From the NCBI GenBank assembly GCA_021736745.1, contig JAIPFG010000157.1:1-7448 (forward strand): a stretch of 7,448 nucleotides of DNA. Reading direction: 5' to 3'. This DNA is from Pseudomonadales bacterium. GTDB lineage: Bacteria > Pseudomonadota > Gammaproteobacteria > Pseudomonadales > IMCC2047. Every line of letters begins with the position of its first letter. Positions within the stretch are counted from its first letter, which is position 1. The position numbers and the translations under genes are program-made. Positions 1 to 6,431 of the stretch are shown here, one piece after another. A model generated the notes under the pieces. It was given only the letters and a program-made list of their open reading frames with translations. It had not been told where the DNA came from and did not search any database.

Positions 1-1
1 G

Positions 2-124
2 TATTTTTCGAGAGGCACTGAGTCTGTGCCGGTTCCGGGAAGCCTGACACTATGGCTGTTCGCGATACTCATACCGCTCTCTAGATTTCGACGGGATAAC
101 CGGGCTTTACAATTTTTAGCTTAG
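2..124 (+). CDS. C-terminal fragment of a probable PEP-CTERM (exosortase-sorted) protein
   Basis: This is the last 40 codons of a rightward gene that enters from outside the window; base 1 belongs to the preceding codon and the stop is TAG at 122-124. The fragment has the three-part layout of a PEP-CTERM sorting signal: a VPVPGS motif (fragment residues 9-14), a hydrophobic stretch LTLWLFAILIPL (15-26), and a basic cluster RFRR (28-31). In known families this tail anchors an exported protein in the inner membrane until exosortase cleaves it and releases the protein to the surface or extracellular matrix. Two features are atypical: the usual Glu of PEP is Val, a variation found in other gammaproteobacterial tails, and nine residues (DNRALQFLA) follow the arginines where most tails stop. 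The body of the protein is missing, so its function cannot be given. It converges on dapD with a 64-bp gap. A generic C-terminal membrane anchor is the main alternative. Confidence 0.55.
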   Translation, partial: YFSRGTESVPVPGSLTLWLFAILIPLSRFRRDNRALQFLA

Positions 125-132
125 GTTAAGAA

Positions 133-158
133 GGGGGCGTCGGCGTTGCGCGGCCCCC
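133..158 (-). terminator. Weak intrinsic terminator after dapD
   Basis: Read leftward, a GGGGGC/GCCCCC stem of 6 bp begins about 30 nt after the dapD stop. It encloses a loop that can form a small inner GCG-CAA-CGC stem. It is followed by TTCTT, an imperfect U-tract. The location at the end of the map-glnD-arsC-like-dapD operon and between convergent genes suits a terminator. On the + strand the hairpin is followed by ACCTATATC, so it is unlikely to be efficient for the rightward gene ending at 124. Confidence 0.5.
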
Positions 159-188
159 ACCTATATCTGCGGATCTTCGATGGCAAAG

Positions 189-1229
189 CTAATTATTGGC
201 ATGTAGCTCTTGGTTTAACACAATAGCGGATTTGTTGGTTTTACACTCAACTCGGCCATTCTCAGAATTTCGGCGTAACAGCAGGTCGGATTTGCCTGCT
301 AAATCACGCGCTTTTACAATCTCTACCAATTGATTATGTTCATCAAGCAATGCCACTTTGGATCCTGCCGTAATGTATAGCCCTGCCTCCACAGTGCAAC
401 GGTCACCCAAGGGAATGCCGATACCGGCGTTAGCGCCTATCAAGCATTCTTCGCCAACAGAGATAATCACTGAATTGCCACCGGATAAGGTGCCCATCGT
501 ACTGCAGCCACCACCAAGGTCACTGCCGTTGCCGACCATGACACCAGCTGAGATCCGCCCCTCAACCATGCTGGAGCCATAGGTCCCGGCATTAAAATTG
601 ATAAAGCCCTCGTGCATGACTGTGGTGCCTTCACCCAGATAGGCACCCAGTCTCACCCGATCTGAATCCGCAATTCGGACACCGGTAGGAATGACATAGT
701 TCGCCATTTTTGGGAATTTATCGACCGCCATCACCTCAAGTAATTCCCCTCGTAAGCGGGCTTCAAGTTGTCTCTGTGGTAGTTCATCGATAGCAATGGC
801 GCCGGCGCTGGTCCAGGCCACATTGGGCAGCTTACCGAAAATACCGGTCAGATCCACCTGGTGAGGTTGCACCAAACGGTGGGAAAGCAATTGTAGTTTT
901 AGGTATATTTCAGGCACCGTTTGTGGCGCAGTATCCGTTTCTATTAAGGTGATCGCCAGCGGTTGCTTGGAATCACGCAGTTGTTTTGCCAGTGCTGCCT
1001 GATCCGCCATTCCGATATTCGTCAGGGCATTCGCCAGTTGATCGAGTTGGGGCAGGGTTGGGGAAACCGTTTGGTTGCCATTATTCATGTTCAATGATTG
1101 TTTGACGCATTCTATGAGGTTGGGATTTGGCGTAATGAGCGGATCTGGAAAATACACTTCCAGCCACTCACCGGAACCGGATTGTGTACCGATGCCCATT
1201 GCAAAACTAAAATAGGTGTTCTTGCTCAT
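189..1229 (-). CDS. dapD: 2,3,4,5-tetrahydropyridine-2,6-dicarboxylate N-succinyltransferase
   Basis: DapD transfers succinyl from succinyl-CoA to tetrahydrodipicolinate, the committed step of the succinylase branch to meso-diaminopimelate (peptidoglycan) and lysine, in the cytoplasm. The 346-residue protein is the long form seen in Pseudomonas (about 344 aa, from memory), not the ~274-residue E. coli form. It has an N-terminal domain of about 180 residues followed by a left-handed beta-helix of hexapeptide repeats at about residues 185-295. Conserved blocks include RVRLGAYLGEGTTVMHEGF (191-209), GSDLGGGCSTMGTLSGG (235-251) and IGANAGIGIPLGDR (264-277). The start ATG (1229-1227) is preceded by AAGG at 1240-1237 with 7 nt spacing, lying inside the last codons of the upstream gene. 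Only 2 nt separate it from that gene's stop, so the two are probably co-translated. No dapC gene is present between glnD and dapD here. Confidence 0.96.
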   Translation of the reverse strand: MSKNTYFSFAMGIGTQSGSGEWLEVYFPDPLITPNPNLIECVKQSLNMNNGNQTVSPTLPQLDQLANALTNIGMADQAALAKQLRDSKQPLAITLIETDTAPQTVPEIYLKLQLLSHRLVQPHQVDLTGIFGKLPNVAWTSAGAIAIDELPQRQLEARLRGELLEVMAVDKFPKMANYVIPTGVRIADSDRVRLGAYLGEGTTVMHEGFINFNAGTYGSSMVEGRISAGVMVGNGSDLGGGCSTMGTLSGGNSVIISVGEECLIGANAGIGIPLGDRCTVEAGLYITAGSKVALLDEHNQLVEIVKARDLAGKSDLLLRRNSENGRVECKTNKSAIVLNQELHANN

Positions 1230-1231
1230 AG

Positions 1232-1591
1232 TTAAACCTTATTCATTTCATTAAAAATCTGTTGGTATTTGACCGCGTCAAAGCCTAAATAACGTCCATC
1301 TCCCGTATCCAATAAGGGTCTTTTTATCAAAGCGGGATTATTTAACATCAACGATATTGCCTTGGCCTCATCCAGATGTGCCTTTTCATTTTCCGCTAGC
1401 TTGCGCCAAGTCATTCCTCGTGTGTTCAGTAATTGCTGCCAGCCCAGTTCATCGCTCCACTGCTTCAAAGTTGCCTCGTCCAAACCATCTGTCCGATAAT
1501 CGTGGAAACTATATTCAATAGTTGATTGCTTTAGCCAGTTTCTGGCTTTCTTGATGGTGTCGCAGTTTTTGATGCCAAAAAGCGTGATCAT
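1232..1591 (-). CDS. Spx/ArsC-family reductase-like protein (YffB type)
   Basis: This 119-residue cytoplasmic protein has the thioredoxin-like fold family signature of ArsC/Spx proteins and closely resembles E. coli YffB: MITLFGIKNCDTIKKA at the N-terminus, LLNTRGMTWRKL at 54-65 and LIKRPLL at 88-94. The catalytic-type cysteine is C10 and the family arginine is R91, in the RP pair. C10 is the only cysteine in the protein, so neither a CxxC pair nor the extra cysteines of some arsenate reductases exist; any redox chemistry would need an outside thiol such as glutathione. True arsenate reductase activity is doubtful and no ars genes are nearby. The start ATG has AAGG 8 nt upstream (1603-1600). 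The gene lies 28 nt after glnD and 2 nt before dapD. In E. coli yffB adjoins dapE, so linkage to diaminopimelate genes recurs; its role there is not established. Confidence 0.9.
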   Translation of the reverse strand: MITLFGIKNCDTIKKARNWLKQSTIEYSFHDYRTDGLDEATLKQWSDELGWQQLLNTRGMTWRKLAENEKAHLDEAKAISLMLNNPALIKRPLLDTGDGRYLGFDAVKYQQIFNEMNKV

Positions 1592-1619
1592 GAAGGTTAC
1601 CTTATAGTACCGCAGTTGT

Positions 1620-4313
1620 TTAATGGTTGGGTGCTAATTGCGCCCATTGGTCGAGTTGTGAACAAATAGCCACTTTGAGCCTTTCACAAAGTTCATCGTC
1701 GGCAATGGGCTCGTTGTCTTTAGTCGTGATAAAAAAGACATCCTCAACGCGCTCGCCTAAGGTAGCGATTTTAGCTTTTTGTAAAACCACGTTGTTTTCT
1801 AAAAAAATTCTGCCAATACGGGCTAACAAGCCAGGTCTGTCTGGTGTTACCACTTCGATAACGGTGTAGGGCTGGTGGTTGTCGCTGAAGATATTGACCT
1901 GCGTGGGCATGGTAAAGTGCTGTAGTCTTCTAGGTGTATGTCGCTTAATAATGGTGGGATATTCTTGTGGGGTTAATAAAGCCTGTGTCAGAGTCTGTTT
2001 GATTTGATCCCTTAATGTTGGATTGTCTCCAAGAGGTTGGCCATTTTCAGTCAGGACCATATACGAGTTAAGGTTAAAGTTATTGGGCGATGTGCTGATG
2101 CGTGCGTCCACAATATTGAGTTCCAGTTGCTCTAAAATGGCAGCGGTGGTAGCAAACAAGTGATGCTCTGTTTGTGAGTAGATAAATATCTGAGTACCGC
2201 TGGCATGGTGATGGTTGGAGGTGTCTTTAATCATCACCAGGGGTTTTCCTGGTTCAGTGTGTTCGAGAATGGCCTGAGTATGCCAGGCGATATCCTCGTG
2301 GGAATGTTGAATAAAGTAATCATCCCCAAGCTGTTGCCATAGAGCCTTGACTATTGTGGGGTTAAAAGGCAGGAGCGCCAACGCATTTTGCTGTTTTGTG
2401 TTGATTTCGTTTTCACGATCAATCGGGTTTTCAAGGCCACGGCTCAACGCGCGTCGGGTTTCCAGATAAAGTTGGTGTAAAAGTGACGCGCGCCAACTAT
2501 TCCATAATTTGCTATTCGTAGCGTTAATGTCAGCGACCGTCAAGACAAAAAGGTAATCCAAATGGAGCTGGTCTTGCATCTTTTCTGCAAACTGCTGGAC
2601 TACGGCAGGGTCGGAAATATCCATGCGCTGTGCGGTGATCGACATGATCAAGTGGTTTTCCACCAGCCAGCTAACTAACTCCGTATCCCACTCGCTAAGA
2701 CGATGTCGCTCACAAAAAGCCCTGGCATCTTCTGCGCCTAAGGCTGAGTGATCGCCACCGCGGCCCTTGGCAATATCGTGGTAAAGCCCGGCAATATAGA
2801 GGAGTTCCAATTTTGGAATCTGTCGAATAATGTTGGCCGACAGAGGGAACCGCTCAGCTTCTGTGCCGAGGTAAATTCGACGCAGATACTGTATCAGCAA
2901 TAGCGTATGAGCATCGACCGTATAAACGTGGAAAAGGTCGTATTGCATTTTGCCAATGATGCGACCGAATTCAGGCAGGTATCTGCCGAGTACGGCATAA
3001 CGTCGCATCCGTTGAAGTTGGGTGACAATGCGGTCGGGTGAACGAAGTAGCTCCATGAAAATGGAAATATTACGGATGTCCTGACGAAATTCACTATCGA
3101 TCAGGTGGCGATGTTCCCTGATTAATCGAATAGTGGAAGCGCGAACCCCCTGTATTTCCTTGTTCTGCGCCATTAACAGAAAAATTTCCATTAGCGCAAA
3201 GGGTGTACGTTTAAAGACCTGATTATCCACCACCTCAATGTAATCGTTGGTGATTTTAAATCGAGTATTCAATGGTCGACTAATAAAGCTTTCGTCAGCG
3301 CGTAAAATGGCTTCATCAAAATGCTGTAACAGCATGTCATTTAGCTCAAGAATACGCAGTGCGACGCGATAATATTTTTGCATGAGCTGCTCAATCGCGA
3401 GGGACTCTTCGGTATCTTTAAAACCGAATAATTTAGCAAGGCGTTCCTGGTAGTCGAAGAGTAGTCGGTCTTCCGCTCGGCCTGCCAACATGTGTAGACC
3501 ATAGCGAATCTTCCAAAGGTAATTCTGGCCTTCGCTAAGCAAACCAAATTCAGCTTCGGTTAAAAAATTATGGGTTACTAAGTCGCGTAGGTTATCACCG
3601 CCAAAATGCCTTTTTGCTACCCAGCCGATCATTTGAACATCGCGTAAACCGCCGGGGGATTCTTTTACATTTGGTTCAAGATTATGTTCAGTATCATCAA
3701 ATTTGCGGTGCCGCGAGATTTGTTCATCCCGCTTAGCGGCATAAAAAGCTTTGGCGGGCCAGATTTTTTTAGGCCCGACCTTCTTCTGCATTTGTTCAAA
3801 CAGTCCCTCCGAGCCAACTAGCAGGCGAGATTCCATCAAGCTGGTGGCGATGGTGATATCATTTCGCGCCTGATCGATGCATTGCCGGGTGGAACGTACA
3901 CTGTGCCCAACCTTTAAACCAATATCCCATAACAGCGTGATAAATTGCTCAACATACTTATGCTGTGATTTAAAACGAAAACCGCGGTAGAGAATCAGGA
4001 TGTCAATATCTGAGTAAGGGTGTAATTCACCTCGGCCATACCCGCCGACAGCTATCAGGCCAATATCATTCTGGCGAAACGGAAATTGACGCCATGCGTG
4101 GATTAATAATTGATCCACTAACCAAGCACGGGAGAAAACGAGTAGGCGAGTTGGTGTATCGGTTCGAAAATGCTGATCCAATATGGACTGGGCATTTTTT
4201 AATGCTTCTTTAAATGTCGCAATCAGCGAAGACGACTCGGCCAGTTGCCGCGTAAATTTCTCGTTATCAAAAATTTCCGCCTGAATACTGCTAAGGCTAA
4301 TAGTTTCAGACAT
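1620..4313 (-). CDS. glnD: Bifunctional [protein-PII] uridylyltransferase/uridylyl-removing enzyme
   Basis: GlnD is the cytoplasmic glutamine sensor that uridylylates PII (GlnB/GlnK) when glutamine is low and removes UMP when it is high, controlling glutamine synthetase adenylylation and NtrBC. At 897 residues it matches the family (E. coli about 890). Domains in order are: nucleotidyltransferase with GGYGRGELHPYSDID at 90-104 (likely metal ligands D102 and D104); a GlnE-like helical region with EPNVKESPGGLRDVQ at about 213-227; an HD hydrolase domain (H469, H512-D513 in LYHDIAKGRGGDHS, H522, H554) for UMP removal; and two C-terminal ACT domains at about 705-780 and 815-890 that bind glutamine. 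All key residues are present and no frameshift is seen. The start ATG lies 3 nt after the map stop and lacks a clear Shine-Dalgarno sequence, suggesting translational coupling to map. Confidence 0.97.
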   Translation of the reverse strand: MSETISLSSIQAEIFDNEKFTRQLAESSSLIATFKEALKNAQSILDQHFRTDTPTRLLVFSRAWLVDQLLIHAWRQFPFRQNDIGLIAVGGYGRGELHPYSDIDILILYRGFRFKSQHKYVEQFITLLWDIGLKVGHSVRSTRQCIDQARNDITIATSLMESRLLVGSEGLFEQMQKKVGPKKIWPAKAFYAAKRDEQISRHRKFDDTEHNLEPNVKESPGGLRDVQMIGWVAKRHFGGDNLRDLVTHNFLTEAEFGLLSEGQNYLWKIRYGLHMLAGRAEDRLLFDYQERLAKLFGFKDTEESLAIEQLMQKYYRVALRILELNDMLLQHFDEAILRADESFISRPLNTRFKITNDYIEVVDNQVFKRTPFALMEIFLLMAQNKEIQGVRASTIRLIREHRHLIDSEFRQDIRNISIFMELLRSPDRIVTQLQRMRRYAVLGRYLPEFGRIIGKMQYDLFHVYTVDAHTLLLIQYLRRIYLGTEAERFPLSANIIRQIPKLELLYIAGLYHDIAKGRGGDHSALGAEDARAFCERHRLSEWDTELVSWLVENHLIMSITAQRMDISDPAVVQQFAEKMQDQLHLDYLFVLTVADINATNSKLWNSWRASLLHQLYLETRRALSRGLENPIDRENEINTKQQNALALLPFNPTIVKALWQQLGDDYFIQHSHEDIAWHTQAILEHTEPGKPLVMIKDTSNHHHASGTQIFIYSQTEHHLFATTAAILEQLELNIVDARISTSPNNFNLNSYMVLTENGQPLGDNPTLRDQIKQTLTQALLTPQEYPTIIKRHTPRRLQHFTMPTQVNIFSDNHQPYTVIEVVTPDRPGLLARIGRIFLENNVVLQKAKIATLGERVEDVFFITTKDNEPIADDELCERLKVAICSQLDQWAQLAPNH

Positions 4314-4316
4314 CGA

Positions 4317-5093
4317 TTAAAGGTCGCGCTCTTCGCTGCGTTTGGTTAATACGTCATACCCTGAATGGGTCACTAAAATAGTGTGTTCCCACTGGGCGGA
4401 AAGTCGCTTGTCAACGGTTTCAACGGTCCAGCCGTCACGTGCCAATAATTTAACATGACGTTTGCCCGCATTAATCATGGGCTCGATGGTGAAAGTCATC
4501 CCGGGTTTTAATTCAACACCGGTATTAGGTTTACCGTAATGAAGCACTTGAGGATCTTCGTGGAATATCTTGCCGATACCATGACCGCAGTACTCCCGTA
4601 CTACCGAATAGTGATGATTTTCGGCATGAGTCTGAATGGCGTAACCTATGTCGCCTAACCGGATACCCGGTTTGACAAGTTCAATTCCGAGATACAAACA
4701 TTCCTGGGTAACCTTGACTAAGCGTTCTGCATGGGGCTGTATTTTTCCGACGAAGAACATTTTGCTGGTATCGCCGTGATAGCCATCTTTGATGACCGTG
4801 ATATCGATGTTGACGATGTCACCTTGCTTAAGAATCTTAGCATCGCTTGGAATACCATGACAAACCACTTGGTTCACTGAAGTGCAAATCGATTTGGGAA
4901 ATCCACGATAATTCAAAGGGGCTGGAATGGCCTGTTGCTCATTGACAATATAGTCATGGCAAATTTTATCTAGTTCACCGGTCGAAACGCCTGGTTTAAC
5001 ATAATCGGTAATCATCTCGAGCACTTCGGCCGCGAGGCGACCGGCTGTGCGCATTTTTTCAATTTCTTCGGGCGTCTTTATCGAAATGGGCAT
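4317..5093 (-). CDS. map: Methionine aminopeptidase, type I
   Basis: Map removes the initiator methionine from nascent proteins at the ribosome exit when the second residue is small. The 258-residue protein aligns throughout with E. coli Map. The metal-binding residues are visible: D97 (VNIDITV), D108 (HGDTSKM), H171 (CGHGIG), E204 (FTIEPM) and E236 (WEHTI), plus the substrate-contacting H79 (VVCHGIP). The frame is also open to a TTG at 5111-5109, which would add six residues. I prefer ATG at 5093-5091 because the product then begins MPISIKTPEEIEKM, matching the E. coli start, while neither candidate has a good Shine-Dalgarno sequence. It is the first gene of the leftward operon with glnD and is divergent from rpsB. 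A predicted promoter places transcription start near 5142, giving a leader of about 49 nt. Confidence 0.96.
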   Translation of the reverse strand: MPISIKTPEEIEKMRTAGRLAAEVLEMITDYVKPGVSTGELDKICHDYIVNEQQAIPAPLNYRGFPKSICTSVNQVVCHGIPSDAKILKQGDIVNIDITVIKDGYHGDTSKMFFVGKIQPHAERLVKVTQECLYLGIELVKPGIRLGDIGYAIQTHAENHHYSVVREYCGHGIGKIFHEDPQVLHYGKPNTGVELKPGMTFTIEPMINAGKRHVKLLARDGWTVETVDKRLSAQWEHTILVTHSGYDVLTKRSEERDL

Positions 5094-5148
5094 AATAGGT
5101 TTGTGAACCAAATAGTTAGTCTGTGGTGAGGTGCTGAAAAAACCAACC

Positions 5149-5177
5149 TTTGTACCATAAAATGAGAATCATTTTAA
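5149..5177 (-). promoter_or_regulatory. Predicted promoter of the map-glnD-dapD operon
   Basis: Read leftward: -35 TTAAAA (5177-5172, 4 of 6 to consensus), a 17-nt spacer, then -10 TACAAA (5154-5149, 4 of 6) preceded by TGG, an extended -10 element. Transcription would start near 5142. Hexamers are only moderate, so the call rests on the exact spacing, the extended -10 and the correct position upstream of map. Confidence 0.45.
5158..5176. promoter_or_regulatory. Fur-box-like operator overlapping the map promoter
   Basis: A perfect 8-3-8 inverted repeat, TAAAATGA-GAA-TCATTTTA, matches 14 of 19 positions of the classical Fur box GATAATGATAATCATTATC, including 12 of the 13 central bases (AATGAGAATCATT against AATGATAATCATT). 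It sits across the predicted -35 and spacer of the leftward map promoter, a typical repressor site. That Fur binds here is inference; another dimeric regulator of similar half-site is possible. Confidence 0.45.
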
Positions 5178-5316
5178 CCGTTTTTTTGGATGCGGGGTGC
5201 TTGTATCTTTGGCTGGATCTAATAAAGGAGGCTGCCGGACTTATTTCCCTTGGTGATAGTTAGGCAAACCTGGTTTCAAACGGATGGTTTGTTGATGTAA
5301 ATTGTTGGATCAATTC

Positions 5317-5345
5317 TTTTCCTTGCGGGGTATTTATGGTATAAC
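5317..5345 (+). promoter_or_regulatory. Predicted rpsB promoter (extended -10, GC-rich discriminator)
   Basis: The -10 is TATAAC at 5340-5345 with a TG at 5337-5338, forming an extended -10 (TGGTATAAC). The -35 is poor (TTTTCC at 5317-5322, 17-nt spacer). The bases after the -10, ACTGCCCGCCC, are GC-rich, as in ppGpp/growth-rate-controlled ribosomal promoters, and an A/T-rich stretch upstream (5298-5320) could act as an UP element. Start is expected near 5352, about 180 nt before rpsB. Confidence 0.65.
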
Positions 5346-5351
5346 ACTGCC

Positions 5352-5530
5352 CGCCCAGGATTGGCTAAAGCAATTTGATGCTTTGCGATTTTCTGGCACT
5401 AACGCAGAGTGGATTTTCACTCTATTAAAACACACATATATCGACACATCATTCCGGGTGCCTTCGTTTTTTGGCGACAGGTTGGAACAATGGGATATAT
5501 GGAGGCTTAACCCAAACTAAGAAGGTAATT
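5352..5530 (+). promoter_or_regulatory. rpsB leader RNA with S2 autoregulatory element
   Basis: The predicted untranslated leader contains two perfect hairpins: AAAGCA/TGCTTT at 5367-5384 with a 6-nt loop, and AGAGTG/CACTCT at 5406-5423 with a 6-nt loop. They are followed by a block at about 5452-5512 resembling the conserved S2-binding leader known upstream of rpsB in gammaproteobacteria: TTCCGGGTGCC at 5452-5462, then GGTTGGAACAATGGGATAT at 5480-5498 and ATGGAGG at 5499-5505. In E. coli protein S2 binds this leader to repress rpsB-tsf. The resemblance is from memory and not from a covariance search. The GGAGG at 5501-5505 is 25 nt before the rpsB ATG, so it is part of the element, not the functional ribosome site. 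Confidence 0.7.
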
Positions 5531-6298
5531 ATGTCTAGAGTTTCAATGAGAGACCTGCTAAAGGCAGGCGCGCATTTTGGTCACCAAACGCGCTACTGGA
5601 ATCCAAAGATGGCCCCTTACATCTTTGGCGCCCGCAATAATATTCATATTATTAATTTGGAGCACACTGTTCCGGCGTTAAATGAAGCGCTTGATGTGGT
5701 GCAAAAGCTGGCTTCCAATAAAAATAAGATACTTTTTGTCGGTACCAAGCGGGCGGCGAGTAAGATTATTAAGGAAGAGGCCGAGCGTGCAGGAATGCCA
5801 TTTGTGCATCACCGCTGGTTAGGTGGCATGCTCACCAACTATAAAACAATTCGTCAGTCGATCAAACGTTACCGGGAATTAGAAGCCCAGAAGAAAGATG
5901 GCACGTTTGAGCAAATCACAAAGAAAGAGCAGCTGATGCGGACTCGTGAAATGGAAAAACTCGAGCGTAGTATCGGTGGTATAAAAGACATGGGTGGTTT
6001 GCCGGATGCCTTGTTCGTTATCGATGTAGACCACGAGCGTATTGCGGTGAATGAAGCCAACAAACTTGGTATTCCGGTTATTGGTATCGTCGATACCAAT
6101 AGTGATCCCGATGGTGTGGATTATGTGATACCGGGAAATGACGATGCGATTCGTTCGATTCAAATTTATGTAAAAGCGGTCGCTAATACAATTCTGGATG
6201 GCGTCACAGCGGATATGAGCGGCACGGATGAGTTCATTGAAGTGGCGGCCGATGTTGCTGTGTCCGATGGTGAAGAGGCAGAAGCTACTGCTAACTAA
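5531..6298 (+). CDS. rpsB: 30S ribosomal protein S2
   Basis: S2 is a structural protein of the small ribosomal subunit, bound between head and body with S1, and represses its own mRNA. The 255-residue product carries the family landmarks: SMRDLLKAGAHFGHQTRYWN near the N-terminus, ILFVGTKRAA, HHRWLGGMLTNYKTIRQSI, GGIKDMGGLPDALFVID and IVDTNSDPDGVDYVIPGNDDAIR. The frame is open upstream to a TTG at 5471, but that would place the S2 leader element inside the protein. ATG at 5531 gives the expected N-terminus (MSRVSMRD) and has GAAGG at 5521-5525 with 5 nt spacing. The acidic C-terminal tail (EEAEATAN end) is variable in the family. It is first in an operon with tsf, separated by an intrinsic terminator. 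Confidence 0.98.
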   Translation: MSRVSMRDLLKAGAHFGHQTRYWNPKMAPYIFGARNNIHIINLEHTVPALNEALDVVQKLASNKNKILFVGTKRAASKIIKEEAERAGMPFVHHRWLGGMLTNYKTIRQSIKRYRELEAQKKDGTFEQITKKEQLMRTREMEKLERSIGGIKDMGGLPDALFVIDVDHERIAVNEANKLGIPVIGIVDTNSDPDGVDYVIPGNDDAIRSIQIYVKAVANTILDGVTADMSGTDEFIEVAADVAVSDGEEAEATAN

Positions 6299-6329
6299 CC
6301 CCGAGAAGGCAGCGGTTTAGGTACAACAC

Positions 6330-6358
6330 AAAAGGGGGCGGCGATGCTCCCTTTTTTT
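6330..6358 (+). terminator. Intrinsic terminator/attenuator between rpsB and tsf
   Basis: AAAAGGGGGC (6330-6339) pairs with GCTCCCTTTT (6346-6355) in a 10-bp stem with one G-U pair and a 6-nt loop GGCGAT; the T run continues to 6358. It lies 31 nt after the rpsB stop. Because tsf lacks an evident strong promoter, partial read-through is expected, which would make S2 mRNA more abundant than the rpsB-tsf transcript. Confidence 0.85.
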
Positions 6359-6431
6359 CAATATAGAGAGGCCAGTGCTTGTTTTAAAGAGACGAGCAGG
6401 AATGGTCTTTAATGATTTAGAGGTAAATCAA

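Larger units (their letters stand above)
5094..5530. other. Divergent map/rpsB intergenic regulatory region
   Basis: This 437-bp stretch has no convincing gene. From left to right it holds the map 5' leader (about 5094-5142), the leftward map promoter with a Fur-like palindrome (5149-5177), a segment of about 140 bp with no recognised function (5178-5316), the rightward rpsB promoter (5317-5345), and the rpsB leader RNA (about 5352-5530). Within the unexplained segment there is a T7 run at 5181-5187 and an AAGGAGG at 5225-5231 with no start codon at a usable distance. Confidence 0.8.

Noticed and set aside
1..72. Leftward open frame from ATG 72-70 to the window edge (24 codons)
   Set aside because: No good ribosome site and no recognisable N-terminus such as DapE; the + frame over the same bases has a recognisable sorting-tail pattern ending in a stop before the convergent dapD.
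358..582. 74-codon + strand open frame opposite dapD
   Set aside because: It lies antisense within the conserved beta-helix coding part of dapD and has a proline-rich composition typical of a shadow frame. Similar overlapping frames within glnD, rpsB and tsf were dropped for the same reason.
1232..1591. Arsenate reductase (arsenic resistance) function for the ArsC-like gene
   Set aside because: It has one cysteine only, matches the YffB group better, and no ars genes or arsenic regulator are nearby.
5094..5111. TTG start giving Map six extra residues
   Set aside because: No ribosome site precedes it and the ATG at 5093-5091 matches the known family start.
5302..5520. Open frame of 72 codons on the + strand upstream of rpsB
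   Set aside because: It covers the rpsB -10 element and leader, has no ribosome site or recognisable product, and its 3' half is the S2 leader element.
5471..5530. TTG start giving S2 a 20-residue N-terminal extension
   Set aside because: The extension is the leader RNA element read as protein; ATG 5531 has a good GAAGG site and the family N-terminus.
6375..6431. GTG start giving EF-Ts a 19-residue extension
   Set aside because: EF-Ts proteins begin MAEITA-like, which starts at ATG 6432 with GAGG 8 nt upstream.
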